From Struthidea cinerea (Eukaryota > Chordata > Aves > Passeriformes > Corcoracidae), in contig VZTI01003267.1 in the NCBI GenBank assembly GCA_013397865.1, positions 1,339,618-1,403,617 of the forward strand: 64,000 bases of DNA. The letters are read 5' to 3'. Positions 1 to 12,815 of this stretch are shown in pieces; positions within the stretch are counted from its first letter, which is position 1, and each line of letters starts with the position of its first letter. The position numbers and the translations under genes were made by a program. A model generated the notes under the pieces. That model had not been told where the DNA came from and ran no database searches. It worked only from the letters and a program-made list of their open reading frames with translations.

Positions 1-3000
1 CTCTTATTAGGCTTTATATCTATGACCTTAGGTTATCTTTTATAGTTTAATCTACACAACCTTAGAAATCAAGCTTTGCCAGTGGTAGCCAGCCCATCAA
101 TTCATTCGATTGTCCAGTACAGCTTCCAATTCTCACAAGCAATTTGACAATTGCAAGTATTTTGCACTGCATATTATGAAGTCTAGTGCTGCAAAAATAA
201 TAAGACCTGGAATTACACACAGCACTGAAAGTCTACTCATTTAACCATGAATTCTCAGGTCATTTCAATGTTTCAATAACAGGCATGCTATAGGCCAAGC
301 TGTCATATTACTCTTATCACAAAAACATCACGTGCCTGTTCCCTAGCTTGCACACATGCCAGCTCTCGGACTCTCATCAAACCTTCCCTAACTCCAAGGA
401 TACACAAGCAAAATACATTATTTTAATGGATGGTTTCATAAACAGCAGAGCCCTAGAGCCACTAAATAGTGCTCTCAAGTCATTTACTATGGTTTGTAAT
501 TTATTAATAGGGATATATGAATCTTCCTTGAGGGGAAAAAAGGAAGAAGCCAGCTTAGCCCACTAGAGGCACAGAGCTGGATTCTGCTCCTGGTGACTTC
601 TGCCTCCAGCAGGTGAGAAGAGGGGTACCCTGCCTTTCCCTCTCAGATCTGCCTGAGAAAGGCTCCTTGCTTGGCTATCCTGGGGTCAAATGCCAACACA
701 GGCTGCAAAGTTACCACCCGTGGCCATCCATTCCAACCCTTTGCCTGAGGTCTGGACACTTGTCACAGCTCCTGACGTCGGACTGCCCACAGCACACCTT
801 GTGCACATCCACTGCTGAGAAAATAACTTAAAGGTGGTCCATAAGGTGGGAGGGAGCAGCGATTTCAGGAGTAGCTGGGGCCTCAGTCACCACAGCAGGG
901 CAGCAAGGCCCTATTCCTGCTGGGAACTGGGGAGGAGGTGCCGGGATGCGGTGCCTGGGTGCCCCCAGAGAAACCCAGGCTCCCAGCAGCAATGATCGCT
1001 GCAGGTGGCAGCATCAAAAGCAACAGAAATCGTAACTGAGCACAAATCACAGGACTTATGGAATGTGAAGAATTTATGAAATGTCACGCGGTCATATGAA
1101 ATCATTAAATAAATCATAAATAAATAGAAAACAATTAAGAAGGCAGCCACCCGGCTCCGCAGACTGGAGCACCACCTGACGTGGCTGCACCCACGCAGGG
1201 ATGGCCGGCTGTGCTGTGCCACCGGACACAATTTCTCTCCCACTTTCTCCTCCTTCACCCCCTGCCTAAATCACCACGTGCCCTGGTGGGTGGGAGCAGG
1301 GACAGGCTGCCCGTGCATAGCTCAGCGCCCGCTCCAGAAACGTGACTTCACAACTGTTTGCATGGCCCAAGTTTAGCAACCTGTAACAATATCTCAAATC
1401 CCTCTCACTGCTGTATTTAAAGTTAGCTTTCCTTCTTGCTGCTTTTATTTCTGCTCCTAATCTGCAGCTTGGAGCCAGTGAACTCTGAAGCCTCACAATA
1501 TGCTATAGTATGGGGATAACCTGCAGTAGCTCCTTAAATTACACAGATGGTTTAATACAAAGAGAAATGAGCAGGTACAGAAAAGCCAGTCTGAAAGCAG
1601 ATTATGAACACTGCATTGCTTTCAGCAAGTTCAATTCACTTCCAATTCTGACCTGATTCTTTTATAGATTTAATGAATCTGTCAGGTTGGTACCATGAAA
1701 TGGGACAAGTGAGCAGTCAGCTTTGTTGTTCAGGCTTTGTTTTCATGTTTCCAATTAAAAACAACAACAACAAAAAAATCCAAGCAATTAATGGGACACA
1801 TTAAAATGTAAGAATGCAACAGCTTTTAAACATATGGGAGATTTCATCTGAGCAAGAATTTTCACTGGAAAAGATTGAGGTGAGCTCACAACTGTCAATC
1901 AAAGTCCTGTGCATCAAAAAAACTTAGTTAAAGTTGGTTAGAGTTGTCACATAACAGACGAATTTACACAACTCTAGAGACTGGCTTTACTAGAATGAAT
2001 TACTGATGTCTCACTTTCATAAGTGAATGACTTGCAGAAACCAGCACAGAGTACGTCCCACTGCTGCAAGACGTGCAGACTTAATGCAGCTTTGGAAAAG
2101 CAAGCCAAATTCTTTCTCTGAATTGCACGTCAACACAAACAGGACTGTAAAAGATCCAGTTGCTTTGGAAGTGGATCAGTCTTTAAAGCGTTAAAAACAA
2201 CTTCTGTACCTGAACCCCACTGGTATTTCTGTGGTCTTACAGCTGTTTTTCCTGTTTGCAGAAGTTTTTCTCTTCCCTGCTAGTTGACAGAAGCTGAACA
2301 TCTATTTCAGTGGAGCTCTGCCAGTTTATACAAGCCGAGGATGTGGCCCATATTTTTATAAAGGGAGGTCTTTTCCACTGTTTTGCCATCTGCCAAGCTC
2401 TACTTTAAGCTAATTAAATAACGTCAAGTTCTAGCAGGCTTTTTCAGGCCATTAGAGTTTTCCATTCCTGGACCCCTAAGGGTATCTAGTAAGTCTGGCT
2501 TCAGGAGAACTGAGCTGTGGATTCAAAGGTGCTGACAATGCTAAGCGCCTTTTTAAAAGCTGGAAAATACCCTGACAGTTTGGACACTCTCTGTGGTTTC
2601 CATACAAAGAGAGTTTGTGGACGATCTGTGAATGTAAGCAAACAATCTTACACACTTGGAGGAAGTGGGGGATTGACTTCAAGCATCTGTTGACTCAGCC
2701 ATGTCAGTGACCAAGAGGGATGGCACGGGAGAGCCTGTGTAACTCCGCGTGGCAGCCTGAAGGCGCAGGCAGCTTGCTCTGGATAAACACTGAGGCCATT
2801 TATCACACTGAATTTTTTCCCCCACTTCAGCAGCCCTTTTGCCGCCAACCTCATCCACCCTTTGGTCTGGCACCTCCACAAGTTGCTCTACCCACGTCCC
2901 CCTCCCGTCCCAAGCCCTCCTGCTCCCTCACAGCGTCCTGTGGCCGCGGCGCTGGCTGCGGAGACGAGCAGCGGCAACCACCCCCTATGGAAAACAAAAG

Positions 3001-5034
3001 CATCTTATTTACCTTCAACTCTACAGTTCCAAGGGTAACAAACATCATCCAAAGCCCCCGAGCCACATAAATGAGCAGTTACTCCATGTAACCATGGGTC
3101 TCCTATCATTTGCAACATTTTCTCTCCCTCTCTGTTATTCCTGTGATAAACCCACTTACGCTACTGGTCCTAAAGCAAACCGTAAACAGCCGGAGCAGAG
3201 ATTGGCTCATCTTGTGAGCACAAGACCTACTACAATGGAGTCTTTATCCTGCCTGCAGACTTCCAGCACTGCTATAATTCAAATACTACTAATAGTGATG
3301 GTGAATGTGGAATAGTATGAGCGGGACATTAACACAAACAGAGAATAACCCTCTGTGAGCCAAAAGCTCTATAGGAATAATGGACTACACCAGCAGTACT
3401 GGCCGCGCTTGCACGCTTCCTGCTTTTTATCCTGAGAGAGCCCGAAACACCTTCTCATATCTAGGAGAGACTGTTTCAAACACACCACATTGAATGAAGC
3501 CTTTTTATCAAGGTGCAGCAGCCCCTCATGCCATCCGGGGCTAAAAGGGAAAATGACCTCTGCCAGCTGAAACTGTCCCTGGGAAAGGGAAGGGAGGCCA
3601 GCGCATGGTGGCGTGGCTGAATGACAGGTTCTGGTTTCTGGTCTGCCTAGGAGAAAATGAGAATTACCCCAGTCTAGATCAGCTTCTCATCCACTCTCCT
3701 GCCAACTAAGAAAAAAAAGACAACAAACAAACCACAACAAATCAAGCATTAATAAGCAAGAAAACAGTTCTTCTCACATGGCCTCTCATGCAGTACCATC
3801 CTGGTGTCAGACCAGACACAAATGTTGGATTGAGATACCAGTTAAATTTCACTGTCGTTTCAATGACACACTCACACCTTCAAGTAAGCCTCTACCGAGG
3901 TGTGTGAATATGCAGACACACCTCTGTCTAAAGTTCAAACATGATTTAAATATGTCATCCTACACCAACAAACTCGTATTAGTACAAATCTGAGCCTATT
4001 GTAACTGCCTGACTCATATGAGTACACAGCAGGTATTTTAACACCACTGACGTGAATAAATCTAAATCTCCAGTGTATTACATGACCACAATAGCTCTTC
4101 CCCTTCCCTGCCTAACTAATTTATCATATGGAAGCAACGCTCACAGATTTCCCTTGAAATCATACTAACATAAAGGAAAATGGATAGGACTACAATGACA
4201 GACACAGCTGACCAGGGTGCAGCAGCATCATCTTAAAGAACAAGCTGGAGCTGCCTGAAAGAGCCCAGGTTTGGAGGGAAGCAAGTTTCCTGATGGCCCT
4301 GGACGAATGTCTGTGCCTGTGAGGGTCATGGGTTTGAGAGTAAGTTACAGGCAAGGGAACACCACATAGGGCAGTCTGTAAAACAGGCCCAGAAGTACAG
4401 CAGTATTTTAAAATGCACTATATTCCTGGCAAGTCACATGCCTTAAAACTGGACGTAAATCATTACAAACTTCAACTTTTGTTTCTACAGGACTTTTTAA
4501 ATGTTTTTGGTTCCACACACAGGGCCCTGTTCAGCATCTTGCTGCCATGGTGTTCTTCTATCTTGACAATTCACTTCCGTGAGCAGGCATGTAGCCAACT
4601 CAAATGAGACTCAACGCAGTGAAAAGCCCTTCAGGTAAACAGTGTGATAAGCTAAACTGCAAAAACGAGACAATGTTTTTGTACTATGAGGCAGTTGCTA
4701 TGGAGACGGTTGCTAATTAACTGCATTCAGCCAAGAGAACAAAGGGTTTAAGGGCAGACAGGACTGTATCTTAGAGTGAGCAATGCATAATGTCTTATGC
4801 AATCTGCACATCTATCATATCTGAAATACCTGAGCCTTTGCTTAGGTTGCAAAATACCTCAATGACAACAGGGGGTTTTATTCCTTTAAATTTCAACTAA
4901 TTTTTAGGTAGTTAATGACTTATCAGTATTTAGAAAACAAGCAAAACCCATACTTAAAAGTCACAGGTATCATGAATCAATGCATCAAGTCAGGACTGTA
5001 CTAAACATTGAACTGTTTGATGTTCATTCAGAGC
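1..5034. other. Intron after TEAD1 first coding exon, distal part
   Basis: No exon, RNA gene or clear repeat was recognised here. The open frames at 911-1258, 2476-2881 and 2720-3315 have no recognisable domain, no supporting splice signals and overlap one another in several frames. The stretch around 2880-2960 is locally GC-richer, with a GGCCGCGGCGCTGGC motif. Because the TEAD1 exon at 16982 ends in a functional-looking donor and no further TEAD1 exon is seen at lower coordinates, this stretch is inferred to be intronic. Confidence 0.6.
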
Positions 5035-5790
5035 TACTGGTTTCACAGAGTACCAGGTTTGCATGGCCAGGTTTTGGCAGTGAGGGGCTACAGGGGTGGC
5101 TTCTGTGAGTAGCTGCCAGGAACTTCCTTCATATCCAATAGATCCAATGCCAGCTGTCTCCAAGACAGGCCCACTGCTGGCCGCGGCCGAGCCCATCAGT
5201 GACAGTGCTACTGCTCCTGAGATAACAGATTTAGGAGGGAGGGAAAAGCCCTGGGCAGCTGTAGCCAGAGAGGAGTTAGGATGTGTGAGAGGAACAGCCC
5301 TGCAGACACCCAGGTCAGCGCAGGAGGGGCAGGAGGTGCTCCAGGCGCTGGGGCTGAGATCCTCTGCAGCCCATGGGGCAGCCCAGGGTGAGGCAGCTGA
5401 GCCCCTGAGCACAGGGAGGTCACAGAGATGCTGAGATCCACCATGAGGGTGGACATCGAGCAGGTGGATGCCTGAAAAGGGCTGTGACCCCAGGAGAAGC
5501 CCACGCTGGAGCAGGTTTGTGGGCAGGGCTTGTGACCCCCATGCTGGAGCAGCCTGTTCCTGAAAGACTGAGCCCTATGGAAGGGACATGCTGGAGAAGT
5601 TCATGGAGAATTGTGTCCCATGGGAGGGAGCCCACACTGGAGCAGGGGAAGAGTATGAGGAACCCTCCCTCTGCAGAGGAAGGAGCAGCAGCAACAGCGT
5701 GTGATGAACAGATCATAACCCTCACGCCTCATCCGCCTGCACCACTGAGGAAGTAGAGAAATTGGGAGCAAAGTTAGAATAATTAACTCT
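5035..5790 (+). mobile_element. ERVL-like LTR relic (avian endogenous retrovirus LTR)
   Basis: The block matches, from memory, a long terminal repeat common in bird genomes. Diagnostic stretches in order are GGCTACAGGGGTGGCTTCTG near 5085, GAGCCCATCAGTGACAG near 5188, a decayed TATA-like GATAACAGATTTAGG near 5220, GGTGCTCCAGGCGC near 5333, and several copies of a CACGCTGGAGCAG-type motif (about 5503-5510, 5541-5552, 5634-5646). It ends with GGAAGAGTATGAGGA and GTGTGATGAACAGATCATAACC. It is non-coding and diverged, and neither a second LTR nor internal coding sequence is seen, so it is probably a solo LTR. Edges are approximate. The ERVL class assignment is from memory and less certain than the LTR call. 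Confidence 0.7.
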
Positions 5791-7494
5791 TCAATTCATT
5801 CCTAAATGAAGTACCTTGGACCTAAATACTGTATTTAAATTAAATCTGGCTATTCTGAACAGATGCTGAATTACATTATTTTAAAGGGATCATATTTTGG
5901 TATAGTTTTGTATTCTTACTCCTTATGATTTCTACAATGCTCTGTAGGCCTACAGCACTTTAGGAAAAGCATAAACTTGTCAGAAGTGCCATAAATCCCA
6001 GAGCCGCATATTTCCAGCTCACAGAGTGTGTTCCTGGGGAAACTGCCCCTGCTCACAGCATCCCCCTGCAGCCCCGGGGAAGGGCCAGGGCTTCCCCAGA
6101 CCTGCTCAGCCTGTCCGGTGGGCGAGGGCTGCCCACGCTGTGCTCGGGCCAGAGCAGGCACCTCTGCACAGGATACAGGCACATCCTAACTCACTTCTGA
6201 AAACCTCCAAAGTTGAGCTCTTTTCCTAAGTGGAAGCTGAGAAAAACAATAAAGAGCCCATTAGAAAGACCCTTCCTTTAGAGATGAAAAGCCAATGGAT
6301 AAAACAGATCTGCACTAACATAAGATTTCTTTAGGTCTGAACAAATAAGGCAGTGTTTTTCCTTTTTAAGCCCTTAAACACATGATTTAAATAAGAAGAA
6401 AAATGAGATTTTTTTTTACATGATTTAGATACTGTCAGGATGTAAAGAGTCACAATCAATTTTGAAGTTAAGTCCTTACTAAGGGGAATGGGATGAGTTC
6501 ACACCTCATATGAGGGTATTACCTCAGCAAAGCCTGCTGCACAGTGAACACACAGTATATTAATTTACTACATGAAGGCCTAAGGTTTGGGGTTTTTTTG
6601 ACATTTTAAATTATGAGGCATCTGCAAACAGATCCTAAATCTGAATTGCACATGGATTTTCCACACCAGCCAATTCCGATTGCCCCTAGACATCCCCTCC
6701 AGCATTAATCACTCACCCACACTACTGTAGTTCATATTTCTTTTACAGAAACAGAGGTCTGCAAAATTCCTAAACTCTTGCCTAGAAAACAGGAATTATT
6801 ACTTCTGTGGCAAACTAAGTTTTAAACATAAGGGACCCAATTCTGCCTTCAGTTATACTGCCATAAATCTTTAACAATTCCATTAGATTTATAACAGTGT
6901 AACTGAGGAGGAAATTGAGCCCAAGATATTTTCTAAATCGGTAATTAAATAGCAGAATTTTAGTTTGGCACACAGTAAAGACTTCTTAGATTACTTCTTT
7001 GGATAAGGCTACATACTTTTTTGTTCCTTGAATAATGATGTTATGAACAAATTAAATCATCTTATTTTCAGCAGCCTCTCTCTGTAGAAGGACCACATCA
7101 TCTCATGGAGCATCAATATGGGGCTAAATATTGCCTCAGTTTCCCATCCACTTTCTCTCTCACTTCTCCGTATAAATCTTAAGACTCCTTGTAGCTTTCC
7201 ACTATTTGTGCACGGTATACAGCACCTCGAGGACCTTCTCTTGTTTGGTTTCAAGGAACTACTATATTAAGCAAATGTCTAATAACAATAAAATGGCATT
7301 TAGTCAACTCCCTTATTAGAGGAGCAAGGCATCCTGTGGTCACATTATCACATTATACAGAGATTGTACTTTCCAGGAGATGCAGCTGGCTCTCCCTGCA
7401 CACAGGATGTGGTGCAGGAACATGGATTTGCCACAGTTGCCCTAAACTCCCCAAGGGTCACTGGATAAGCTGTGAAAGAACCCCGTTCAGCATT

Positions 7495-7620
7495 AAAGCT
7501 TAGATGGCACTGGGGGGAAGAGGGCTCAATTCCCAGCTCTGCTATAAAACCCTTGATGACATCAGACAAGTTATTTGGTCCCTCTAGGCTGCTTTTTTGG
7601 GCAAAGGCAGCTTGTAAAAT
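7495..7620 (+). mobile_element. MIR-like SINE relic
   Basis: The sequence shows the order of a MIR SINE: a TAGATGGCACTGG start, then GGGCTCAATTCCCAGCTCTG, then a degenerate GACATCAGACAAGTTATTT core and CCCTCTAGGCTGC. These align with the family's GGTTCAAATCCCAGCTCTG / GGCAAGTTACTTAACCTCT core. The copy is diverged, as expected for an amniote-old element. Ends are approximate. Confidence 0.65.
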
Positions 7621-8775
7621 TTCCTGTCTCGTAATTTTAATAGAACTGGGTTTTTAATGGCTATTTTACCTCATTTTAATTTTTGCTCAGTATTTCCAGC
7701 CCTAATGCATCTTTCCTATTATTTCCCACTTTGCTAACCTCACATGCCAGATTCCACGCCGTCCCCACCAGCTCTGCGTGTGTCACAGTCACAGGGGTCA
7801 GTGGGAGGCTGGAACCTGGGACAACTGCTCCCACACGGGGGCTGAGAGAAATCAAGAGCCTTTGGGGCGGCCAGGCCAAAGGGCCTTGTGAACTGTCCCA
7901 CCTGTCAATGGCACTCCTCTGGCCACCGAGCTATGTAGCTCCAGTGGCCTTTTTTCGCTGCCTGGCAGGGTGGAAAATTCTGCGGGCGGCTCCTGCGTGC
8001 GCTATCCCTTACAGCAATTCTCCTCAGCACGCGCCCAGCCTCTGGTGATTGGGCCTCCTGCAGCTAAAAATACCCCGTGCAGCCCAAATATGTAACACAC
8101 AATATATGCCTGCATACCTCACCTACCCAAATATATGCCTACATGCCTACCTAATAACAGCTACAAATATGAATCATACTATTTCTTCGCAGAGTGCTCT
8201 CACGGGAGGTTGCTCTCAGTTGCCAAAACAAAGGAAGGTCCCAGCCAAGAGGTAGCCAATTCCTTGCGTATAAACCTCCTGGTTGAGGACTCCTAAATAC
8301 ATTTTAATTGGCTGGAAGGGAACACATTTTATTCACACACGCAAAGCTATCTGCACATATATGCATGTGCATGTATTTTTATATAGCTATTAGTAAACAC
8401 TTCTTTCACCATTAATTGTACAAGAAGTACTGCTGACAGTCCATCCAAGGAAGAACTAAACAAATGAAAATGCAATTCTTGTTCAAAGAATTAAATGCTG
8501 AAGTTACCAGGCCACATGAAGGCACCTGCTAAAATGATCCAAAGATTACTTTCACTACAGAAAATTATTAGTTGTCAACTATACCCCCCCTGCTGTCCCC
8601 AAGGCCCCAGTTGTGACCCAGTTGGGCTAACATTTTCCATTTCTCAATGTCTAAGGCAGCAGTGTTACTAGTTTAGGGGTAAAACTGGTGCTGAATCCAA
8701 GTGGCTGAACATGCTTTTCTCATCTGTGTTCCCTACTCACCTGCATTGCTAGAATGACAGAAAAAGCAATTTAAA

Positions 8776-8823
8776 CCGTGATTTTTATTTAATTAATTTT
8801 TAATTAATTTAATTTTATTTCCT
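8776..8823. repeat. AT-rich low-complexity patch
   Basis: Nearly pure A/T built from repeated TTTAATTAA-type units (ATTTAATTAATTTTTAATTA). It is self-complementary because of the palindromic TTAATTAA core. No function is implied. Confidence 0.8.
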
Positions 8824-9958
8824 TTCCACGCTAACCAAACACCAGTTGATGTTAAAGTAGAAGTAAGAAAAAGCGAAGCAGCTTCAGGCAAATAAGCTTC
8901 AGATGTTTTAGCTCAGCTGCAATGATTAGGCAAACTGAAAAAGTATTTTCTTTATTATCTGCAAACTTGGCATACTCTACCTCATCTACTTCCACAAAGA
9001 TTACTGGAATATGCTCCCTAACACCTCCAGGCATGTTTTCTGTGCTGCTGTCCCCAAAACTGTCAGGCATCAAGGGTGACATGGTTGTCTACAGACAAAC
9101 CAAGATTCAGCCCAAGCCAAATCCATCCCTGGCTGTTGGGTCCCCTGTGTACCCTCTCCTCCAAGAAGGGCAACCAAACAAGGAACTGGATTGATGACCT
9201 GATCTTTTTTGAAGGCCTATGCACCTGGTAACCTCTGGCAAGCTTACTGCCCCCTTCAAGACAGAAAGGAGATCTCAATACAAGCATGAAATCTATCTGC
9301 ATCCAGAAAATCCTCAGGAGGCTTGACCTAGTTGGAGATGGCTGTTGTGGGAAGGCTGTAATTAAGCAGTTGCGATAGTGACGCTGAGTTCTCACCCCAG
9401 AGAAGGTGCGTGTTGACCACAGTTTCTACTAACAGTGCCTGAGTACCCTGCAGGTAAAATTGTAATGGTGTTTGACTGACATCCCAGCAACTCCCACAGC
9501 GTGCAGTGCTTTCACAGGGTTCCAACTCCCTCGTGAATTTGGGATGCATTGCTGTCCCCTTTACATTAGGTTTAACAAGTCATGCCACTTCTCTGTGTTT
9601 AAAAGAGCATTCATGAAGTGGAATTAGCACATTCATGTCCCCAGTTTGTATTATTTTTGCTTACAAAAACATGTTCCTTAGTCAAACAATGTAAACGCTT
9701 CGTATACCTAGAAGAAAACCAGAAAATTTGCAGAGGAGCCTTTTTCTACTAAATGAACCATTACTGCTACTGAAAGTCTGTAAACTGTTAATCCATTAGT
9801 GTCTAATTTCTTAAATTCCAGACTTGAATCATCTGGAAGCCCCAGAGCCTGAAGTGTTTCTCTCTGATGTTCCAGACCAAGTGCCCCACATGAAATTGTC
9901 TGTAGGATAGGAAAATATTCATACAATGGTATTAATGCAACTTCTCAAGGGCACCACC

Positions 9959-9989
9959 AAAAAAAAAAAAACAACAGAAAAAAAGTCCT
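9959..9989. repeat. Poly-A low-complexity run
   Basis: Thirteen A residues, then CAACAG and a second seven-A run. It could be a retroposon tail, but no retroposon body was recognised upstream. Confidence 0.8.
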
Positions 9990-11733
9990 TCATGCATCTG
10001 TTAGGAAATCCCCATAAGACTCAGATAAGATACATATCAATTCTGAATAGCAGGCCCTCAGGGAATTGTGTAAGGCTCATGTCATAAGCAGCACAGCATT
10101 TACTCTCCAACAGTTAGCCCAGGATCACCCCTGTGAGGTGTGGGGTGGGACACAAATCTACTTCTCAGGAGACTGCATGTCCCCAGAAAACCAAAGACGC
10201 TGTAAAATTTGTGTTCCCACTGGTCCTTGTTCCCAACAGTGCTATTTGTTATCACACCATGAAGAGGAATTCAAACCTTACAGCCCGTCACAACCCCCAA
10301 GTGGGCCTTACTTGACCAACTCAGTTGTCCCCAGGTTGCCTGAACCAGAAGGTGTTTGCCCTAGGAGCGATCCCAGTTCTACAAGGAATGAGATCAAATA
10401 AACAAGTGAATTTCCTTTCATGCTATCTACATGCAGGGTTTTCAATTATCTTGATCTCTCAGTGCTGTGCAACCAACTAACACACTACATCAGCCTGATC
10501 AAGACTGTTTTAACTACCTCCTAGCACGACAACTATTTCTTAAAGCTGCAAAACTCTGCCTTCTGCAATTACAGGATCACAAGTTCATCCTGAGAAACCA
10601 GTGCTGGAAGAAAAACAAGCTAATAGAAATCACACTAGACAACCACCTGAATGTATCCTGGGCGTTCCAGTGAGGTTGCATCACTTCAGTGCTCTCATGC
10701 TAACGCGTATCAGTTCTAAATCAGGTTATTACCAAAGGAACAACGTCATAGAGGAAAGACACTCTCCTGCTCTGTTTAGTATGGCTGTTTGAATAGGAAT
10801 AGCCACTAAATGACACTGAAGCGGACAAATGCCTGATCTGAACCTGTCCTGGTAGCTTCCACTTAGCTCCAGGTAAGAACTGATGTTGCCAGCACCTCCT
10901 CCATGCAGTGCCTACTGAACACTGGGAGACTGGGGCAGCAGCCATACTGTTGTCTTTCCCATGAACAGGCCACAAACAACTTTCTGCGGGTTCCTCTTTA
11001 CACGGGTGACTGAAGAGAACACGTTTAGCAGAGAGAGGACAAAGCCCCAGTGCTAAAAATCACTTCCAAAGGATGTCCTGCTCTTTCTGACACATAACTT
11101 GTCAACAAAACTTTCTAGTATATTTTCCCATTTCGTTTGGAACACATCATGCTCCTAACCCAACACAGCACAGTGGAACACCCGATCGCTGCGCCGTGTA
11201 CCTTCCACAGCATTACTGACGCTTTCAGGTGTGGTGCTTACCACAGCCTGCTCTCCTCTGCCTGCTCCCCAAGTAGGAGTTGATACCCTTTCTCACACAC
11301 AACTCTCACTGTCCCACTGGGGTTTTCCCTTTAGGATAGATAGCAGGTTACAGCAGAGCAAAAAAAAAGAGAAAAAAATTCTCTGTTTTATGAAGACTCT
11401 GTCACTTTATCTCAAAGCATTGACAATTTACCCTTGAAAGCCCAAGCAGAAAGATTAAACCCTGTTCCCCCACATTTCAGAAATCCTCGAGGACCAGCAA
11501 GCCCAGCAACCCCTCATTTCCACTGACAGCAGGGCCTGTTGCTCAGCTCACAAAACCAGATCCTGCCCTCCTGCAAGCACGGCCTGCTGATGTTGCAAGA
11601 ACATCACCACATTGCAGAAACGATCTCAGGCAGATTTGCTCACAACCCAGGCAATTTCAGCAGTAACTTCCCAAGCAGACAGCGTATCTCTGGCCCTTCC
11701 TGCCCTTCCCTGCTGGCTGAGGGCTCAGCGCGG

Positions 11734-11756
11734 GCGTCACGCGCGCTCTGTGACGC
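11734..11756. promoter_or_regulatory. CpG-dense inverted repeat with two CRE half-sites
   Basis: A perfect 7-bp inverted repeat, GCGTCAC ... GTGACGC, flanks a 9-base GC-rich spacer. Each arm contains a CRE/ATF half-site (CGTCA / TGACG). It sits in a short CpG cluster (about 11728-11762) inside otherwise CpG-poor intron. Regulatory function is inferred from motif content only. Confidence 0.3.
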
Positions 11757-12798
11757 GGCGTGACACACTGAGCAAGCCCAGCACTGCCAGAGTGTTTCTA
11801 GACAGATTTGTTTGCAGCCTAAGAAACCCAAATAGTGGCTTCCAGAATAGGAGTCCCATTTCTATTGCATTCATTTGGTGCATGTTGCTGAGAGAACAAA
11901 AAAGGGAAAAAAAAAAAATACAAGAGCGTATCTTTGCACAATGATTGCAGGAACAGATGAATAAACATGAAACCTGATACTTCACATCTGGTATTTCATC
12001 ACTCCAAATACCTTATTCGCATTCAAATATCTTTAATGCTGTGGAAACTTTACAAGGTAACAATGTCTTTATGGAGGCAGTAACTTGCATGGAACTTTTA
12101 AAATTAAAGGCAATGGTAAAAATAATTTGTAACATGTTACTGTACTCTTCATAAAGCTATTTAGCTCACAGTTTCCTAATAGAAACCCAGGAAAACACCA
12201 AATAATAGCAGTTAGCTAGAGAATCAGGCAAGCCTACAGAATAGGATTTCTTTTGTCAATGTTCTAGTTCAAAGTTCAATTTTAATACCCAATTTACACA
12301 AGGTGCTTTGGAAATGAAGACTTATTACTCATCGTACAAAAATTCTATTATCTGAGCAGAAATTTTTATGAAAGTATCATTTTCCCTTTACAGTGCATGC
12401 CAAGAGATTTTATATATAACCTAATAAGCATATACAGTTCTGAAAGGCTGCTATGCAATTTCTCACATTAATTAGTACTCATTCTTCTCTGCAAAACTAC
12501 TAAACATACTAAAAAACTTCCTTTTAATAATCACTACATTCTCTTAAGCAGTTTTGTTGCAGAGATAAATATCTCCAATTCAAAGTCATAACTGAAGAGC
12601 TGTTTACAGGTCTCAAAAATTAATAACAAATTATTTTCTTGTCTTAAAGGCAAAATCCACCTTTGCTACCTTGAGGCTAATTTAGCAGTGCTGATAACAA
12701 CATGTCTGCAGGCATATTCCACTTGCTAGCAGCTTAATGGCACTTTGGCATTGTCCCTAGAGGTGCACTAAAGCCACATCTTGCTGTAGCTAAATTTC

Positions 12799-12815
12799 AA
12801 AAAAAAAAAAAAAAA
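12799..12815. repeat. Poly-A run (17 A)
   Basis: Homopolymer of 17 A residues. No recognisable retroposon lies upstream on either strand. Confidence 0.9.

Noticed and set aside
2720..3315. Overlapping plus-strand frames of 116 and 158 codons.
   Set aside because: Several frames are open together in a mildly GC-rich patch; no recognisable domain and no convincing splice sites.
9708..9926. Minus-strand frame that looks partly protein-like.
   Set aside because: No usable acceptor or donor pair and the sequence may be a diverged repeat; support was too weak to list as a gene.
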